Of a stretch of 32,688 nt of DNA, positions 7,196 to 15,847 are shown piece after piece. This DNA comes from Mucilaginibacter sp. Its GTDB lineage: Bacteria; Bacteroidota; Bacteroidia; Sphingobacteriales; Sphingobacteriaceae. Location: NCBI RefSeq assembly GCF_028287845.1, contig NZ_JAQBOW010000095.1:1-32688 (forward strand), read 5' to 3'. The notes beneath the pieces were generated by a model. It worked only from the letters and a program-made list of their open reading frames with translations, did no database searches and was not told the origin of the DNA. Both the position numbers and the translations under genes were made by a program. Position 1 is the stretch's first letter; every line of letters begins with the position of its first letter.

Positions 7196-8142
7196 CAACT
7201 AATCAAAAAACGGTATCAACAGCGCTTGTTATTATTGCTTACGCGATAGTATATGTTGTATGGGGCTCTACTTACTTTTTTATCCAGATGGCTATAAATG
7301 GTTTCCCACCGATGATGATGGGGGCCGTACGTTTTTTAATTGCCGGCGGATTATTGTTAGCATGGTGCGCTATAAAAGGCGACAAGCTATGGGTTAAAAA
7401 AGATATCATTACTTCGGCTGTTAGCGGCCTGCTGATGTTGTTTGTTAGCATGGGCATAGTAATATGGGCCGAGCGCAGCTTACCCAGCGCCATGGTAGCC
7501 ATCATGGTATCAACCAATCCTATTTGGTTTGTAATGCTTGACAGAGCAAACTGGAACGTAAACTTTAAAAGCAAAACCACCTTAAGCGGCCTGGTGTTAG
7601 GCTTTGGCGGTGTGTTTTTGTTGTTTGGCGAGGCAATAAACAAATCTGTTAACGGAAAATTTAGCCGGGCACAATTAATTGGCTTATTGTTGTTACTGTT
7701 TGGCCCGGCAGCCTGGGCGGCTGGTGGGCTATATTCAAAAAGGCAGGGAAGCAATGCGCCTGCCCGTATAAATACTGCCTGGCAAATGATTTTTGCGGGC
7801 CTGGTTTATATTCCCGCCAGCTTTGCCGATAACGAGTTTAGTACATTTAACATCAGCGAAGTACCGATGCACGCATGGCTGGCTATAGGTTATCTAATTG
7901 TTTTTGGTTCGATCATCGCATTTAGCGCTTATGTTTGGCTACTATCAGTAAGGCCGGCCACACAAGTAAGCACACACTCTTATGTAAACCCGGTTATAGC
8001 CGTTTTATTGGGCACCCTGTTTGCCAGAGAAATTATTTCAAGCCTGCAATTGCTGGGATTATTTGTTATTTTATTTAGTGTGTTGTTAATAAACTTTACT
8101 AAATACTTTTCTAAAAGTTCATTAAAAATAATTGGCACTTAA
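7192..8142 (+). CDS. EamA/DMT-family transporter
   Basis: 316 residues with about ten hydrophobic helices arranged as two EamA repeats. The first has VYVVWGSTYFFIQMAI and PPMMMGAVRFLIAGG; the second has the typical end SYVNPVIAVLLG. Members export amino acids or other small metabolites across the inner membrane (drug/metabolite transporter superfamily). It is coupled to the ThuA-like gene through an ATGA overlap, and its stop lies one base from the stop of the opposing class V aminotransferase-fold gene. The substrate cannot be read from the sequence. Confidence 0.88.
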   Translation: MTTNQKTVSTALVIIAYAIVYVVWGSTYFFIQMAINGFPPMMMGAVRFLIAGGLLLAWCAIKGDKLWVKKDIITSAVSGLLMLFVSMGIVIWAERSLPSAMVAIMVSTNPIWFVMLDRANWNVNFKSKTTLSGLVLGFGGVFLLFGEAINKSVNGKFSRAQLIGLLLLLFGPAAWAAGGLYSKRQGSNAPARINTAWQMIFAGLVYIPASFADNEFSTFNISEVPMHAWLAIGYLIVFGSIIAFSAYVWLLSVRPATQVSTHSYVNPVIAVLLGTLFAREIISSLQLLGLFVILFSVLLINFTKYFSKSSLKIIGT

Positions 8143-8143
8143 G

Positions 8144-9337
8144 CTATGCGATAGCTGCCAATTCTTTACACATCACCAATATCTCTTCTTCGGTATTATA
8201 ATAATGTACCGATGCCCTTACAATGCTGGCCAAATGATTCTTATTCATATAGATCAGCGTTGATTTGGCGAGGCCAACAGATACATTGATCTGCTTTTCG
8301 GCCAGCTTGCTCTTTACTGCCGCGCTATCTATCCCGGCTACAGAAAATGTAACTATGCCGCATTGTTCGGCACCAAAATCATGTACGGTAATGCCATCAA
8401 TTTTTCTTAGTTCCTGCCGCATAAAGCCGGCTAATAATTGTATACGCTGCCATATCCTGTCTACCCCAATATCCAAAGCATATTCAACGGCTTTACCCAG
8501 GCCCAGGGTTAGCGCGCGGCTCTTTTCATACAACTCGAAACGCCTTGCGTCTGGTCTAACCTTGTAATCATCAACGCTTACTGTTGGGGTGCTAAAGCCG
8601 TCCATAAATAAAAGCTTCAGTTTATCCTGCACCTCTTTTCTTACATATAAAAAGCCGGTTCCCCTGGGTGCCCTAAGGTACTTGCGCCCGGTTACCGATA
8701 GCATGTCGCAGCCTATTTCTTCTACATCAACAGGCACTTGTCCGGCACTTTGGCAGGCATCCAGCAAATACAAAATATTGTGTCTGCGGGCAATCTTACC
8801 TATTTCAACAATGGGCATCATACCGCCAGCTGTGGAGGGGATATGAGTAACCGCTATCAATTTAGTTTGCGGCGAAATAGCAGCCTCCAATGCAGCTAAC
8901 GAAAAGTTACCCTGTTCATCATTTGGTATCACCTTAGTTTCTACACCATAAGCCTTTTTAACATTTATAACCCCTATTACATTGGTTATATACTCCATTT
9001 CAGAGATAATGATCTCATCGCCTTTTTTAAAGTCTATCCCATTAAAAGCCAGGCCCCAGGCGGTACTTGCATTTTCTACAACGGCAATTTCATCCTTATG
9101 CGCGTTTAGCAGTTTTGCTATTAACGAGTAGGTGTTTTCTAACTCATCCTTATATTTAAATTCGGTTTCATATCCGCCTTGAACGGCTTCTTCCTGCAAA
9201 TAATTAACAACGGTTTCAACCACCACATTAGGCGGCAAAGCAGTGCCGGCGTTGTTAAAGTGTATTTTGCTTGCTGTCCCTTTAGTTTCGGCTCTTAGTT
9301 GTTTAACTTCCTGTTCGCTTAATGCTGTAATTTTCAT
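8144..9337 (-). CDS. Aminotransferase class V-fold PLP-dependent enzyme
   Basis: 397 residues of fold type I, NifS/CsdA-like. Visible marks: HFNNAGTALPP near the start, LLDACQSAG at 191-199 (Asp193 for the pyridine N, Gln196) and SVTGRKYLRAPRGTGFLYV, with Lys219 as the Schiff-base lysine. The GRKYLRAPRG form resembles isopenicillin-N-epimerase/EgtE-like members rather than cysteine desulfurases, and I see no cysteine-desulfurase mobile-loop motif. It could be a lyase, epimerase or transaminase. Last gene of a three-gene operon after the MFS gene (9-base gap). No terminator separates it from the convergent EamA gene. Confidence 0.82.
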   Translation of the reverse strand: MKITALSEQEVKQLRAETKGTASKIHFNNAGTALPPNVVVETVVNYLQEEAVQGGYETEFKYKDELENTYSLIAKLLNAHKDEIAVVENASTAWGLAFNGIDFKKGDEIIISEMEYITNVIGVINVKKAYGVETKVIPNDEQGNFSLAALEAAISPQTKLIAVTHIPSTAGGMMPIVEIGKIARRHNILYLLDACQSAGQVPVDVEEIGCDMLSVTGRKYLRAPRGTGFLYVRKEVQDKLKLLFMDGFSTPTVSVDDYKVRPDARRFELYEKSRALTLGLGKAVEYALDIGVDRIWQRIQLLAGFMRQELRKIDGITVHDFGAEQCGIVTFSVAGIDSAAVKSKLAEKQINVSVGLAKSTLIYMNKNHLASIVRASVHYYNTEEEILVMCKELAAIA

Positions 9338-9346
9338 TTTATTTTT

Positions 9347-10519
9347 TTATTCGCTAAACCTCTTTTTGTTGCTAAGCAATGCTATCAGCCCCAATATTGG
9401 CCCAATGGCAAGCAGCATGTAAATGTATTGTACATTTTCTTCATTTCGTAGCGCGTTTATTAATTGTATGCTGATAATAGTAATAGTAAAGCCTATACAA
9501 TTTACAATAGTTAGCGATGTGCCTTTTGATTCGGCGGGTGCATTTTGAGCAATGAGGGTAGAAAACAGCGGCGAATCGGCAATAACAGCCATGCTCCATA
9601 TAAACAGGAACGCAATAAACACCACTGCCGAATTGCTAAACAATAATAATGGAGAAATGATACAACAAACGCATGATGTAAGTAATGCAATTGAAGCTAC
9701 TCTTTTCGCCCCAAAACGTTGCGATAATAATCCGCCAAACACACAGGAAACGCTGCCAGCCGCAATTATAAGGAACGATAATAAGGGAATATTAAACCCG
9801 GCAGCCGGGTAACGACTTTTATAAGCACTTAATATCACCGGTACAAATACCCAAAAAGCGTATAGCTCCCACATGTGGCCAAAGTACCCGAAAGCAACAG
9901 ACCGGAACTTTACGTTACGGAAACCATTTAAAAACCCAACCAAATTTACCTTTTGCCCGGGCCTGCGGTATGGCCCATCAGGAACTAACAAAAACATAGC
10001 CAACCCGCCAATAACCGAAAGCAGGGATGTTGAAAAAATAACATATTTCCACGGTAGGGCCGCCGTCATGTTTTTTAATAAATGAGGGAAAGCTGTCCCT
10101 AAAACCAAAGCGCCAACTAAAAATCCTAATGATTTTCCAAGCCCCTGTTGGTAATGGTCTGATGCTATCTTCATCCCCACAGGGTAAATTCCGGCAAGAA
10201 AAAATCCGGTTAAAAATCGCAGCAATAATAATTCTGTCGAACTCACTCCATTAATAACTACTGCCAAATTAATTACACCGGCTATAGTTGCACAAGTAAA
10301 GAAAACCTTAACCGGCGAGAACCTGTCGGCAATGCTCAATATGGCAAAAATAAGGGTGCCTACAATAAAGCCAGATTGTACAGCACTAGCCAGGTGAGCC
10401 AAATAGGTTGGCTCCAGGTGTAACTGTTTCGCTATATCGCCAATAACCGCGTTGCCCGCAAACCATAGTGAAGTACAAAAAAATTGAGCTATAACTATTA
10501 CAGGCAGAATACGCTTCAT
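9347..10519 (-). CDS. MFS transporter
   Basis: 390 residues with about twelve hydrophobic helices and the major-facilitator layout. Loop 2-3 has SIADRFSPVKVFF (a form of the GxLaDrxGrkxxl motif) and the matching loop after the mid-point has GGLLSQRFGAKRVAS. The central loop around residue 185 is short and basic. An inner-membrane secondary transporter; the substrate is unknown. It lies 10 bases after the GH99-like hydrolase gene and 9 bases before the class V gene, so uptake of a product of that hydrolase is a reasonable inference. Confidence 0.88.
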   Translation of the reverse strand: MKRILPVIVIAQFFCTSLWFAGNAVIGDIAKQLHLEPTYLAHLASAVQSGFIVGTLIFAILSIADRFSPVKVFFTCATIAGVINLAVVINGVSSTELLLLRFLTGFFLAGIYPVGMKIASDHYQQGLGKSLGFLVGALVLGTAFPHLLKNMTAALPWKYVIFSTSLLSVIGGLAMFLLVPDGPYRRPGQKVNLVGFLNGFRNVKFRSVAFGYFGHMWELYAFWVFVPVILSAYKSRYPAAGFNIPLLSFLIIAAGSVSCVFGGLLSQRFGAKRVASIALLTSCVCCIISPLLLFSNSAVVFIAFLFIWSMAVIADSPLFSTLIAQNAPAESKGTSLTIVNCIGFTITIISIQLINALRNEENVQYIYMLLAIGPILGLIALLSNKKRFSE

Positions 10520-10529
10520 TGTTACCTGT

Positions 10530-11801
10530 TTATTGCCTCACCGGCATCTTACTGCTTAAAGGTATTTCATTTCTTAACATTTTCCCTGCTTCGCCTGTTA
10601 GCCACAAATAAGTATCAGACGGTTTGCCATCCATATTTATAAATTGTATGTTTTGGCTTACGGGGGGATTATCAGTAGTTTTAAAGATAGCTGTTCCTTC
10701 GTTCATTTCATCAAACATAGCTACATATACCATAGGCGAGCCTATTGAAAGCACCGTATACATTTGCTGCCAATAAAACCTACCCCCCTCCCGTGGTATA
10801 GAGCCCGCCGGTTTAATATCATCCGGGAACTCATAAACACTCAGGTTATGCCAGCTAAAACCAGGAAATACGGTTGGCACATAATCAATATGATTTTCGG
10901 CGCACCATTTCATATCATCAATACGGTCATCCTTAAACCTATCCATATCATTATGCATTAGCGGCGAGTAACGCTGTACACTCCACGGAAAAATAATATC
11001 TGCCGACTTTATTAATGTATGTAAATAGGGGTCGTGCAAACAATCTGCCCTAAGCTCGCGCCACTGGTTAGGTACACCAAGCATTACGGTGCAACCTCCA
11101 TACACCGGATCGTTCTTTAAAAAATCTATTACTTTTTCTATACCGATGTTTCTGATATTATATGGGCGGGTATTAAAGCCGATGCCCCAAATGGCAACAA
11201 CAGGTTTGCCGTTATGGTTAAGATAGGTTTTTGCGCCATCCTGGTTAGTTACTTTTAACTCATCGACGAGGTATTTCCAATCGTCAATTATTTTAGTACA
11301 ATCTTCGCCTTTGGCGGCCAGGCCAGATAGGTCGTACATTATGGCAATGGCCCTTTTATATTTTGAAGCAGCTTCTAACGCGTTTTTCAATACTACCGAC
11401 GACTCTTTATCCCGGCTGCGTACCGTGCCGAAAAAGCGCTGCACAAAAACACCGTCTACACCATATTGCTGCATCCATTTAAAATGAAGATCGACCGAAC
11501 TTTTATCATACGAGCTAAATACCCTGGCCTTCTCGCCGCTTTTAAGCACGAATGATGTTTGATAGGTTTTTGCATATTCTGTAACATCGGGCCACATATC
11601 CATGCCGCCGCGCTGTTCATTACCATAGGCAAATCTTTTGGACCCGCTGCCATCTCCCTCTGCCCTAAACCACCCCTGGTAACCAGCCATTATCAAACCT
11701 TTATAGGTAGGAAATAAAGAGGTTTTGCTATGCTTGCTCTGTGCCCGGCAAATGGTTGTAAAGCATAGCAAACAAGCTAAAAAGGTAATTTTAGTTTTCA
11801 T
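10530..11801 (-). CDS. Secreted glycoside hydrolase, GH71/99-like
   Basis: 423 residues with a signal peptide (MKTKITFLACLLCFTTICRAQ). The region MAGYQGWFRAEGDGSG...MDMWPDVTEY at about 38-76 and MFDEMNEGTAIFK near 362-374 (Asp364, Glu365, Glu368) resemble GH99-type enzymes, whose acidic residues at the equivalent EW/EG site are catalytic. GH99 enzymes cut alpha-mannosidic bonds inside glycans (endo-alpha-mannosidase/mannanase); this type is often annotated only as GH71/99-like. A periplasmic or surface location is expected. First gene of an operon with an MFS transporter and a PLP enzyme. No SusC/SusD pair is in view, so this is not a standard polysaccharide-utilisation locus. A terminator upstream (11852-11893) separates it from the aldo/keto reductase. 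Confidence 0.75.
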   Translation of the reverse strand: MKTKITFLACLLCFTTICRAQSKHSKTSLFPTYKGLIMAGYQGWFRAEGDGSGSKRFAYGNEQRGGMDMWPDVTEYAKTYQTSFVLKSGEKARVFSSYDKSSVDLHFKWMQQYGVDGVFVQRFFGTVRSRDKESSVVLKNALEAASKYKRAIAIMYDLSGLAAKGEDCTKIIDDWKYLVDELKVTNQDGAKTYLNHNGKPVVAIWGIGFNTRPYNIRNIGIEKVIDFLKNDPVYGGCTVMLGVPNQWRELRADCLHDPYLHTLIKSADIIFPWSVQRYSPLMHNDMDRFKDDRIDDMKWCAENHIDYVPTVFPGFSWHNLSVYEFPDDIKPAGSIPREGGRFYWQQMYTVLSIGSPMVYVAMFDEMNEGTAIFKTTDNPPVSQNIQFINMDGKPSDTYLWLTGEAGKMLRNEIPLSSKMPVRQ

Positions 11802-11845
11802 ATAGATTGAGGTACATCAGCTTAGTGCTGATAGGTTTAATTGGT

Positions 11846-11893
11846 ATAAAAAAATAATAACGTCTACTCTTTCGAAGATAGACGTTATTATTT
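11846..11893 (-). terminator. Terminator downstream of the aldo/keto reductase gene
   Basis: A perfect 15-base stem (11852-11866 with 11879-11893, core AACGTCTA) and a 12-base loop, followed on the minus strand by a run of T. It lies 47 bases after the aldo/keto reductase stop and would isolate the GH99-like operon from read-through. Confidence 0.8.
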
Positions 11894-11939
11894 ACCCGGC
11901 AAAATACAGTGCCATAATCTACATTCTTGTTACCAATTA

Positions 11940-12971
11940 TTAATAAAACTTAGGTAACGGATTAAGTTTTGTATCCTGGCGCTGGTGCCAGTAAGGATAT
12001 ATGGGTGCAATCTCGCTTGCAGCATCCAGCTTTTTGATCTGCTCAACAGTAAGGTTCCACCCTACCGCTGCTAAATTTTGTTTAAGCTGCTCTTCGTTAC
12101 GGGCGCCTATTATAATGTTGGCAATTGTTGGGCGCTGCAATAACCAGTTTAAAGATACCTGCGCTATTGATTTGCCGGTCTCTTCTGCCACTTCATCCAA
12201 TGCATCAATAATGGTGTGCAGGCGCTCAAAATTAGTTTCCGGTCCATGGCTGCCGCCCTGGCTCCGGCGATTATCCTGTGGTATGGGCTGCCCCCTGCGG
12301 AACTTCCCGGTTAACTGACCAGAGGCCAGCGGGCTCCATACTATGGTACTTACGTTTTGATTGATACCTAATGGCATCAGCTCCCACTCAAACTCCCTGT
12401 CGAGCAGCGAATAATAGGCCTGATGGGCCACATACTTAGACCAGCCATAACGCTCGGACACTGATAGCGATTTCATTAAATGCCACCCCGAAAAGTTAGA
12501 ACAGGCTATATAACGCACCTTGCCGCTGGTAACCAGATCATCCAATGCACGCAGTGTTTCTTCAACAGGCGTATTGCCGTCCATACCGTGCATGTGGTAA
12601 ATATCTATATGATCTGTATTTAAACGGCGCAAACTATCATCACATGATTTAACGAGATGGTAACGTGATGAACCGACATCGTTAGGTCCGCCGCCCATAT
12701 TAAAGGTGGCTTTGGTTGATATCAATACTTTATCACGCAAACCTGCCAATGCCTTACCCAGTATTTCTTCTGATAAGCCGTTTGAATAAACATCAGCCGT
12801 ATCAAACAAGTTAACCCCCGCATCAAGACACAGATGTACCATCTTTTTGGCGTCATCCAGTTGTGTAGTACCCCATGCTTTAAAAAACTCATTACCACCG
12901 CCAAAGGTGGCCGTTCCAAAACTTAATACCGGGACAAATAATCCCGATGCTCCCAATTGTCTATATTCCAT
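11940..12971 (-). CDS. Aldo/keto reductase
   Basis: 343 residues, a TIM-barrel NAD(P)H-dependent oxidoreductase. The catalytic tetrad can be placed: Asp57 and Tyr62 in FDTADVYSNG, Lys87 in STKATF and His in DIYHMHGMD near 127. The C-terminal part has IIIGARNEEQLKQNL, the usual cofactor-phosphate binding end of the YghZ/YajO-like group. These enzymes reduce aldehydes and ketones; the natural substrate is unknown. It lies 146 bases after RidA on the same strand, so it may or may not belong to that operon; it ends in a strong terminator. Confidence 0.9.
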   Translation of the reverse strand: MEYRQLGASGLFVPVLSFGTATFGGGNEFFKAWGTTQLDDAKKMVHLCLDAGVNLFDTADVYSNGLSEEILGKALAGLRDKVLISTKATFNMGGGPNDVGSSRYHLVKSCDDSLRRLNTDHIDIYHMHGMDGNTPVEETLRALDDLVTSGKVRYIACSNFSGWHLMKSLSVSERYGWSKYVAHQAYYSLLDREFEWELMPLGINQNVSTIVWSPLASGQLTGKFRRGQPIPQDNRRSQGGSHGPETNFERLHTIIDALDEVAEETGKSIAQVSLNWLLQRPTIANIIIGARNEEQLKQNLAAVGWNLTVEQIKKLDAASEIAPIYPYWHQRQDTKLNPLPKFY

Positions 12972-13117
12972 TTTATTAGTTGTTGTAATTTAAAATGAAG
13001 GTAAAGCTTTATAGTAAGAGTTATGGGCTAAGCGCAGATGCACGGCACATTTTGATATGGGGCTGACAAATTATAGCCAGGTTAAGTACTAATAAATTTA
13101 TACGTAAATCCAGGTAC

Positions 13118-13504
13118 CTACACCGCTGCCGTCGCCTCTATCTCTATCAAATAACCGTGATGCAACTCGGGCACCGGTACTACCGCACGGGCTGGTTTTG
13201 CATCGCCCATCATTTCTATGTAGATCTGATTAAAGATTTTCCAGTTTTCAATGCCTACTACGTATACGGTTACTTTTAACAGGTCAGACGCGTCACTTCC
13301 GGCAGCTTTTAAAATGGCTAATACGTTTTGAATCGTCTGTCTTGCCTGTACTTCGAATGGTTCGGTATTGGTATGGGTACCATCGGCCCTTACGGGCAAC
13401 TGGCCCGATATAAACAACATGCCATTATAAGCAATACCCGGCGAATAATGACCCGCAGGCGCGGGTGCACCTTCTACTTTTATTATTTTAATTGATTCTT
13501 TCAT
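13118..13504 (-). CDS. RidA-family enamine/imine deaminase
   Basis: 128 residues, the normal size for a YjgF/YER057c/UK114 trimer subunit. The catalytic arginine is present: Arg106 in KPARAVVPVPEL, matching Arg105 of Salmonella RidA, with Glu122 in EIEA nearby and SGQLPV at 34-39. RidA speeds hydrolysis of 2-aminoacrylate and related enamines released by PLP-dependent serine/threonine dehydratases, before they damage other PLP enzymes. The start follows the stop of the DSD1-like gene after one base, and a serine/threonine dehydratase-type gene precedes that, so the set makes metabolic sense. Confidence 0.9.
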   Translation of the reverse strand: MKESIKIIKVEGAPAPAGHYSPGIAYNGMLFISGQLPVRADGTHTNTEPFEVQARQTIQNVLAILKAAGSDASDLLKVTVYVVGIENWKIFNQIYIEMMGDAKPARAVVPVPELHHGYLIEIEATAAV

Positions 13505-13505
13505 A

Positions 13506-14651
13506 TTACCATCCAGAAAAGCGTGACCATTTAGCCACCACTTGTTGTTGTGTGTTAATTACATTATAATAATCATGCTGCGCACCGGTGGCACATGCAT
13601 GGTTGGGTAAAATACGTACAAGGTCGCCTACTTCTAACTCAGGAAGTTGTGCTGTTGAATTTGGCTGAATAGCTAGTATACCGTGTTCCTGGTTGGCGTC
13701 AATCATGATAAGGTCTGTATAGGGCTTGCCGTTAGCATCACAGACTACGCCATAACCCTTATCAACAGTTTGCCTTGAAGTTCCCCTATCACGCGACATG
13801 GCCATCCACCCGGCATCTACCAAAATCCAACCTTTATCCTTTTGATGACCGATAACCGTTGCCAATACAGACAAGGCAATATCATCAACATTACAAACCC
13901 CAATACCGGCCATCACCAGGTCAAAGAAAACAAATACACCGGCACGTACTTCGGTAACGCCATCCAAATTACGGGCAAAATGCGCCGTTGGCGATGAGCC
14001 TACGCTAACTATAGGGCAAGGCAAGCCCGCCTCACGCAAAGTAGTTGCCGCTTTTACTGCAGCCGCTCGTTCCTGTTCGGCATACATTTCCAACTCGGCT
14101 TTGTTGCGGGATGTATAGCTTTTACCGGCGTGGGTTAATACGCCACGCAGCTCGGCCCCGCCAGCTATTAACGCTTTACCAATAGCTATCATGGTTTCGG
14201 CATCATCAGGCGCAATGCCTGATCGGTGACCGTCGCAGTCTATTTCAATGAGTACAGGAATACGGTCGTTAATAATTTTGGTAAAATCGGTTATCGCTTT
14301 TGCCTGTTCAAGATTATCTAATATAACTATTATATCTGCACCTTTGGCGCGTAAGGCGGCTATCCTAATCAATTTATGCGGGGCGATGCCTACCGCGTAT
14401 AGTATATTTTTTATTCCTGCTTCGGCAAATATTTCGGCTTCCTTTAAGGTAGATACAGTGGCAGAGTTTTGCTGCTCATCCACTAAATATTTAGCTACCT
14501 CGACAGACTTAGCTGTTTTTAAATGCGGGCGCAAAGGCACACCCAACCCGTTTAAATGAGCACGCAGGCGGGTAATATTTCGTACCATGCGTTCCTCATC
14601 CAATATTAAACATGGGGTTTGAAGATGAGCTAAAGTTGAATTAATTGGCAT
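13506..14651 (-). CDS. DSD1-family D-amino-acid dehydratase/aldolase (alanine racemase fold)
   Basis: 381 residues: an N-terminal PLP barrel of the alanine-racemase type, with LRPHLKTAKSVEVAKYL and Lys45 as the PLP lysine, and a C-terminal D-serine-dehydratase-like domain. His351 and Cys353 in ILPNHACATG match the zinc ligands of eukaryotic-type D-serine dehydratase. Relatives are D-serine dehydratase, D-threonine aldolase and D-threo-3-hydroxyaspartate dehydratase; sequence alone does not separate them. The middle gene of a tight set: 63 bases after the threonine-dehydratase-like gene and one base before ridA. A dehydratase role fits RidA better than an aldolase role, by inference. Confidence 0.82.
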   Translation of the reverse strand: MPINSTLAHLQTPCLILDEERMVRNITRLRAHLNGLGVPLRPHLKTAKSVEVAKYLVDEQQNSATVSTLKEAEIFAEAGIKNILYAVGIAPHKLIRIAALRAKGADIIVILDNLEQAKAITDFTKIINDRIPVLIEIDCDGHRSGIAPDDAETMIAIGKALIAGGAELRGVLTHAGKSYTSRNKAELEMYAEQERAAAVKAATTLREAGLPCPIVSVGSSPTAHFARNLDGVTEVRAGVFVFFDLVMAGIGVCNVDDIALSVLATVIGHQKDKGWILVDAGWMAMSRDRGTSRQTVDKGYGVVCDANGKPYTDLIMIDANQEHGILAIQPNSTAQLPELEVGDLVRILPNHACATGAQHDYYNVINTQQQVVAKWSRFSGW

Positions 14652-14714
14652 TGAAATATATTTTATAGTAAATTTTTATCTAAAGTCTTCTCCAAACAAA
14701 GAAATTGGATGAGG

Positions 14715-15671
14715 CTAAAAAGGCAGTTTGCCCATATCAACATTCCCGCCGGTAAGGATGATACCTATTTTTTGCCCGGCGAATTTATCTTTATGCTTTA
14801 GCACAACTGCAAGTGCCACCGCGCTTGATGGCTCAATAACGATCTTCATTCGCTCCCATATCAGTTTCATGGCAGCAATTATCTCTTCGTCTGATACGGT
14901 TAAAATATCGCTTACATACGCGCGGATTATAGCCAGCGTGCGTTCACTTAAATTAGGCAGCAAACCATCCGCGACAGATTTTATATAAGGGGCCGTCTCT
15001 ACATTTCCGCTTTTAAAAGATAATATAGCATCAGCGGCACCTTCCGGTTCGCAGCCAATTACCTTTGTTTGGGGCGATAGGTAATGAACCGCCAATGCGG
15101 TTCCGCTAAGCATGCCACCTCCGCCCACCGGCGTAAATATAACATCGAATGGTTGATCCTCTCCGGCGTCTTCCAGCAACTCTTTAGCCGCGGTAGCCTG
15201 CCCGGCAATTACACGGTCATTATCAAACGGATGTACCAATACAGCGCCCGTGCGATTAATTACTTCTACTACACCTGCCTCGCGCGCAGCAATATTGGGT
15301 TCGCATTCTATTACCTGGGCACCATAGCCTTTTACAGCATCTTTTTTAACCTGCGGGGCATTGCTGGGCATAACTACATAAGCCGGCAAATCAACTATCC
15401 GCGCTGCGAAAGCCACTGCTTGGGCATGATTGCCGGATGAGTGCGTAGTAATGGCTTTACCTTCATTATTTGCCGCTACTTGTAAAATTGCATTTAATCC
15501 TCCCCGCGCCTTAAAGGCGCCTATCTTCTGGAAATTTTCGCATTTAAAGAATATGGACGCGCAAACCCAACTATTTATGGTTTGATTAATTAACACCGGT
15601 GTACGGTGAATGTACGGACGGATACGATCGTGCGCCCGGTTAATTGTGTCTAGAGTAATTTGCTGATTCAT
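14715..15671 (-). CDS. Threonine/serine (or hydroxyaspartate) dehydratase, PLP fold type II
   Basis: 318 residues with only the catalytic domain; the C-terminal ACT regulatory domain of biosynthetic IlvA is absent. KCENFQKIGAFKARGG carries the PLP lysine (Lys54), the SSGNHAQA loop (78-85) binds the carboxylate and VGGGGM (182-187) binds the phosphate. The length and motifs match serine racemase/dehydratase, catabolic threonine dehydratase and L-threo-3-hydroxyaspartate dehydratase. All release an enamine that RidA can hydrolyse, and ridA lies two genes downstream. First gene of the operon. Upstream only a one-mismatch -7 box is visible. Confidence 0.88.
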   Translation of the reverse strand: MNQQITLDTINRAHDRIRPYIHRTPVLINQTINSWVCASIFFKCENFQKIGAFKARGGLNAILQVAANNEGKAITTHSSGNHAQAVAFAARIVDLPAYVVMPSNAPQVKKDAVKGYGAQVIECEPNIAAREAGVVEVINRTGAVLVHPFDNDRVIAGQATAAKELLEDAGEDQPFDVIFTPVGGGGMLSGTALAVHYLSPQTKVIGCEPEGAADAILSFKSGNVETAPYIKSVADGLLPNLSERTLAIIRAYVSDILTVSDEEIIAAMKLIWERMKIVIEPSSAVALAVVLKHKDKFAGQKIGIILTGGNVDMGKLPF

Positions 15672-15791
15672 TGCTGTAAAAATAGCGAATTAACCGGCAA
15701 ATCTCTGTCAGATAATTCGCTTTTTAAGTAAGAATGATCGAAAATACCGGCAAAACAATATCAACAGGAATTAAAAATAATCGCTACAAAA

Positions 15792-15814
15792 AAAACCCGC
15801 TCTAAAAGCGGGTT
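15792..15814 (-). terminator. Terminator of the ECF sigma-factor gene
   Basis: Stem AACCCGCT (15794-15801) with AGCGGGTT (15807-15814) and a 5-base loop. Read on the minus strand it is followed by about eight T. It lies 34 bases after the sigma-factor stop. Confidence 0.85.
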
Positions 15815-15847
15815 CTTTCCTGATATATATGTTGAGTTTAATATGGA

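Noticed and set aside
7272..7754. 160-codon minus-strand frame within the EamA gene
   Set aside because: Long, but antisense to a membrane protein with clear EamA repeats; its composition (Pro/Asn/Thr-rich) is that of a shadow frame.
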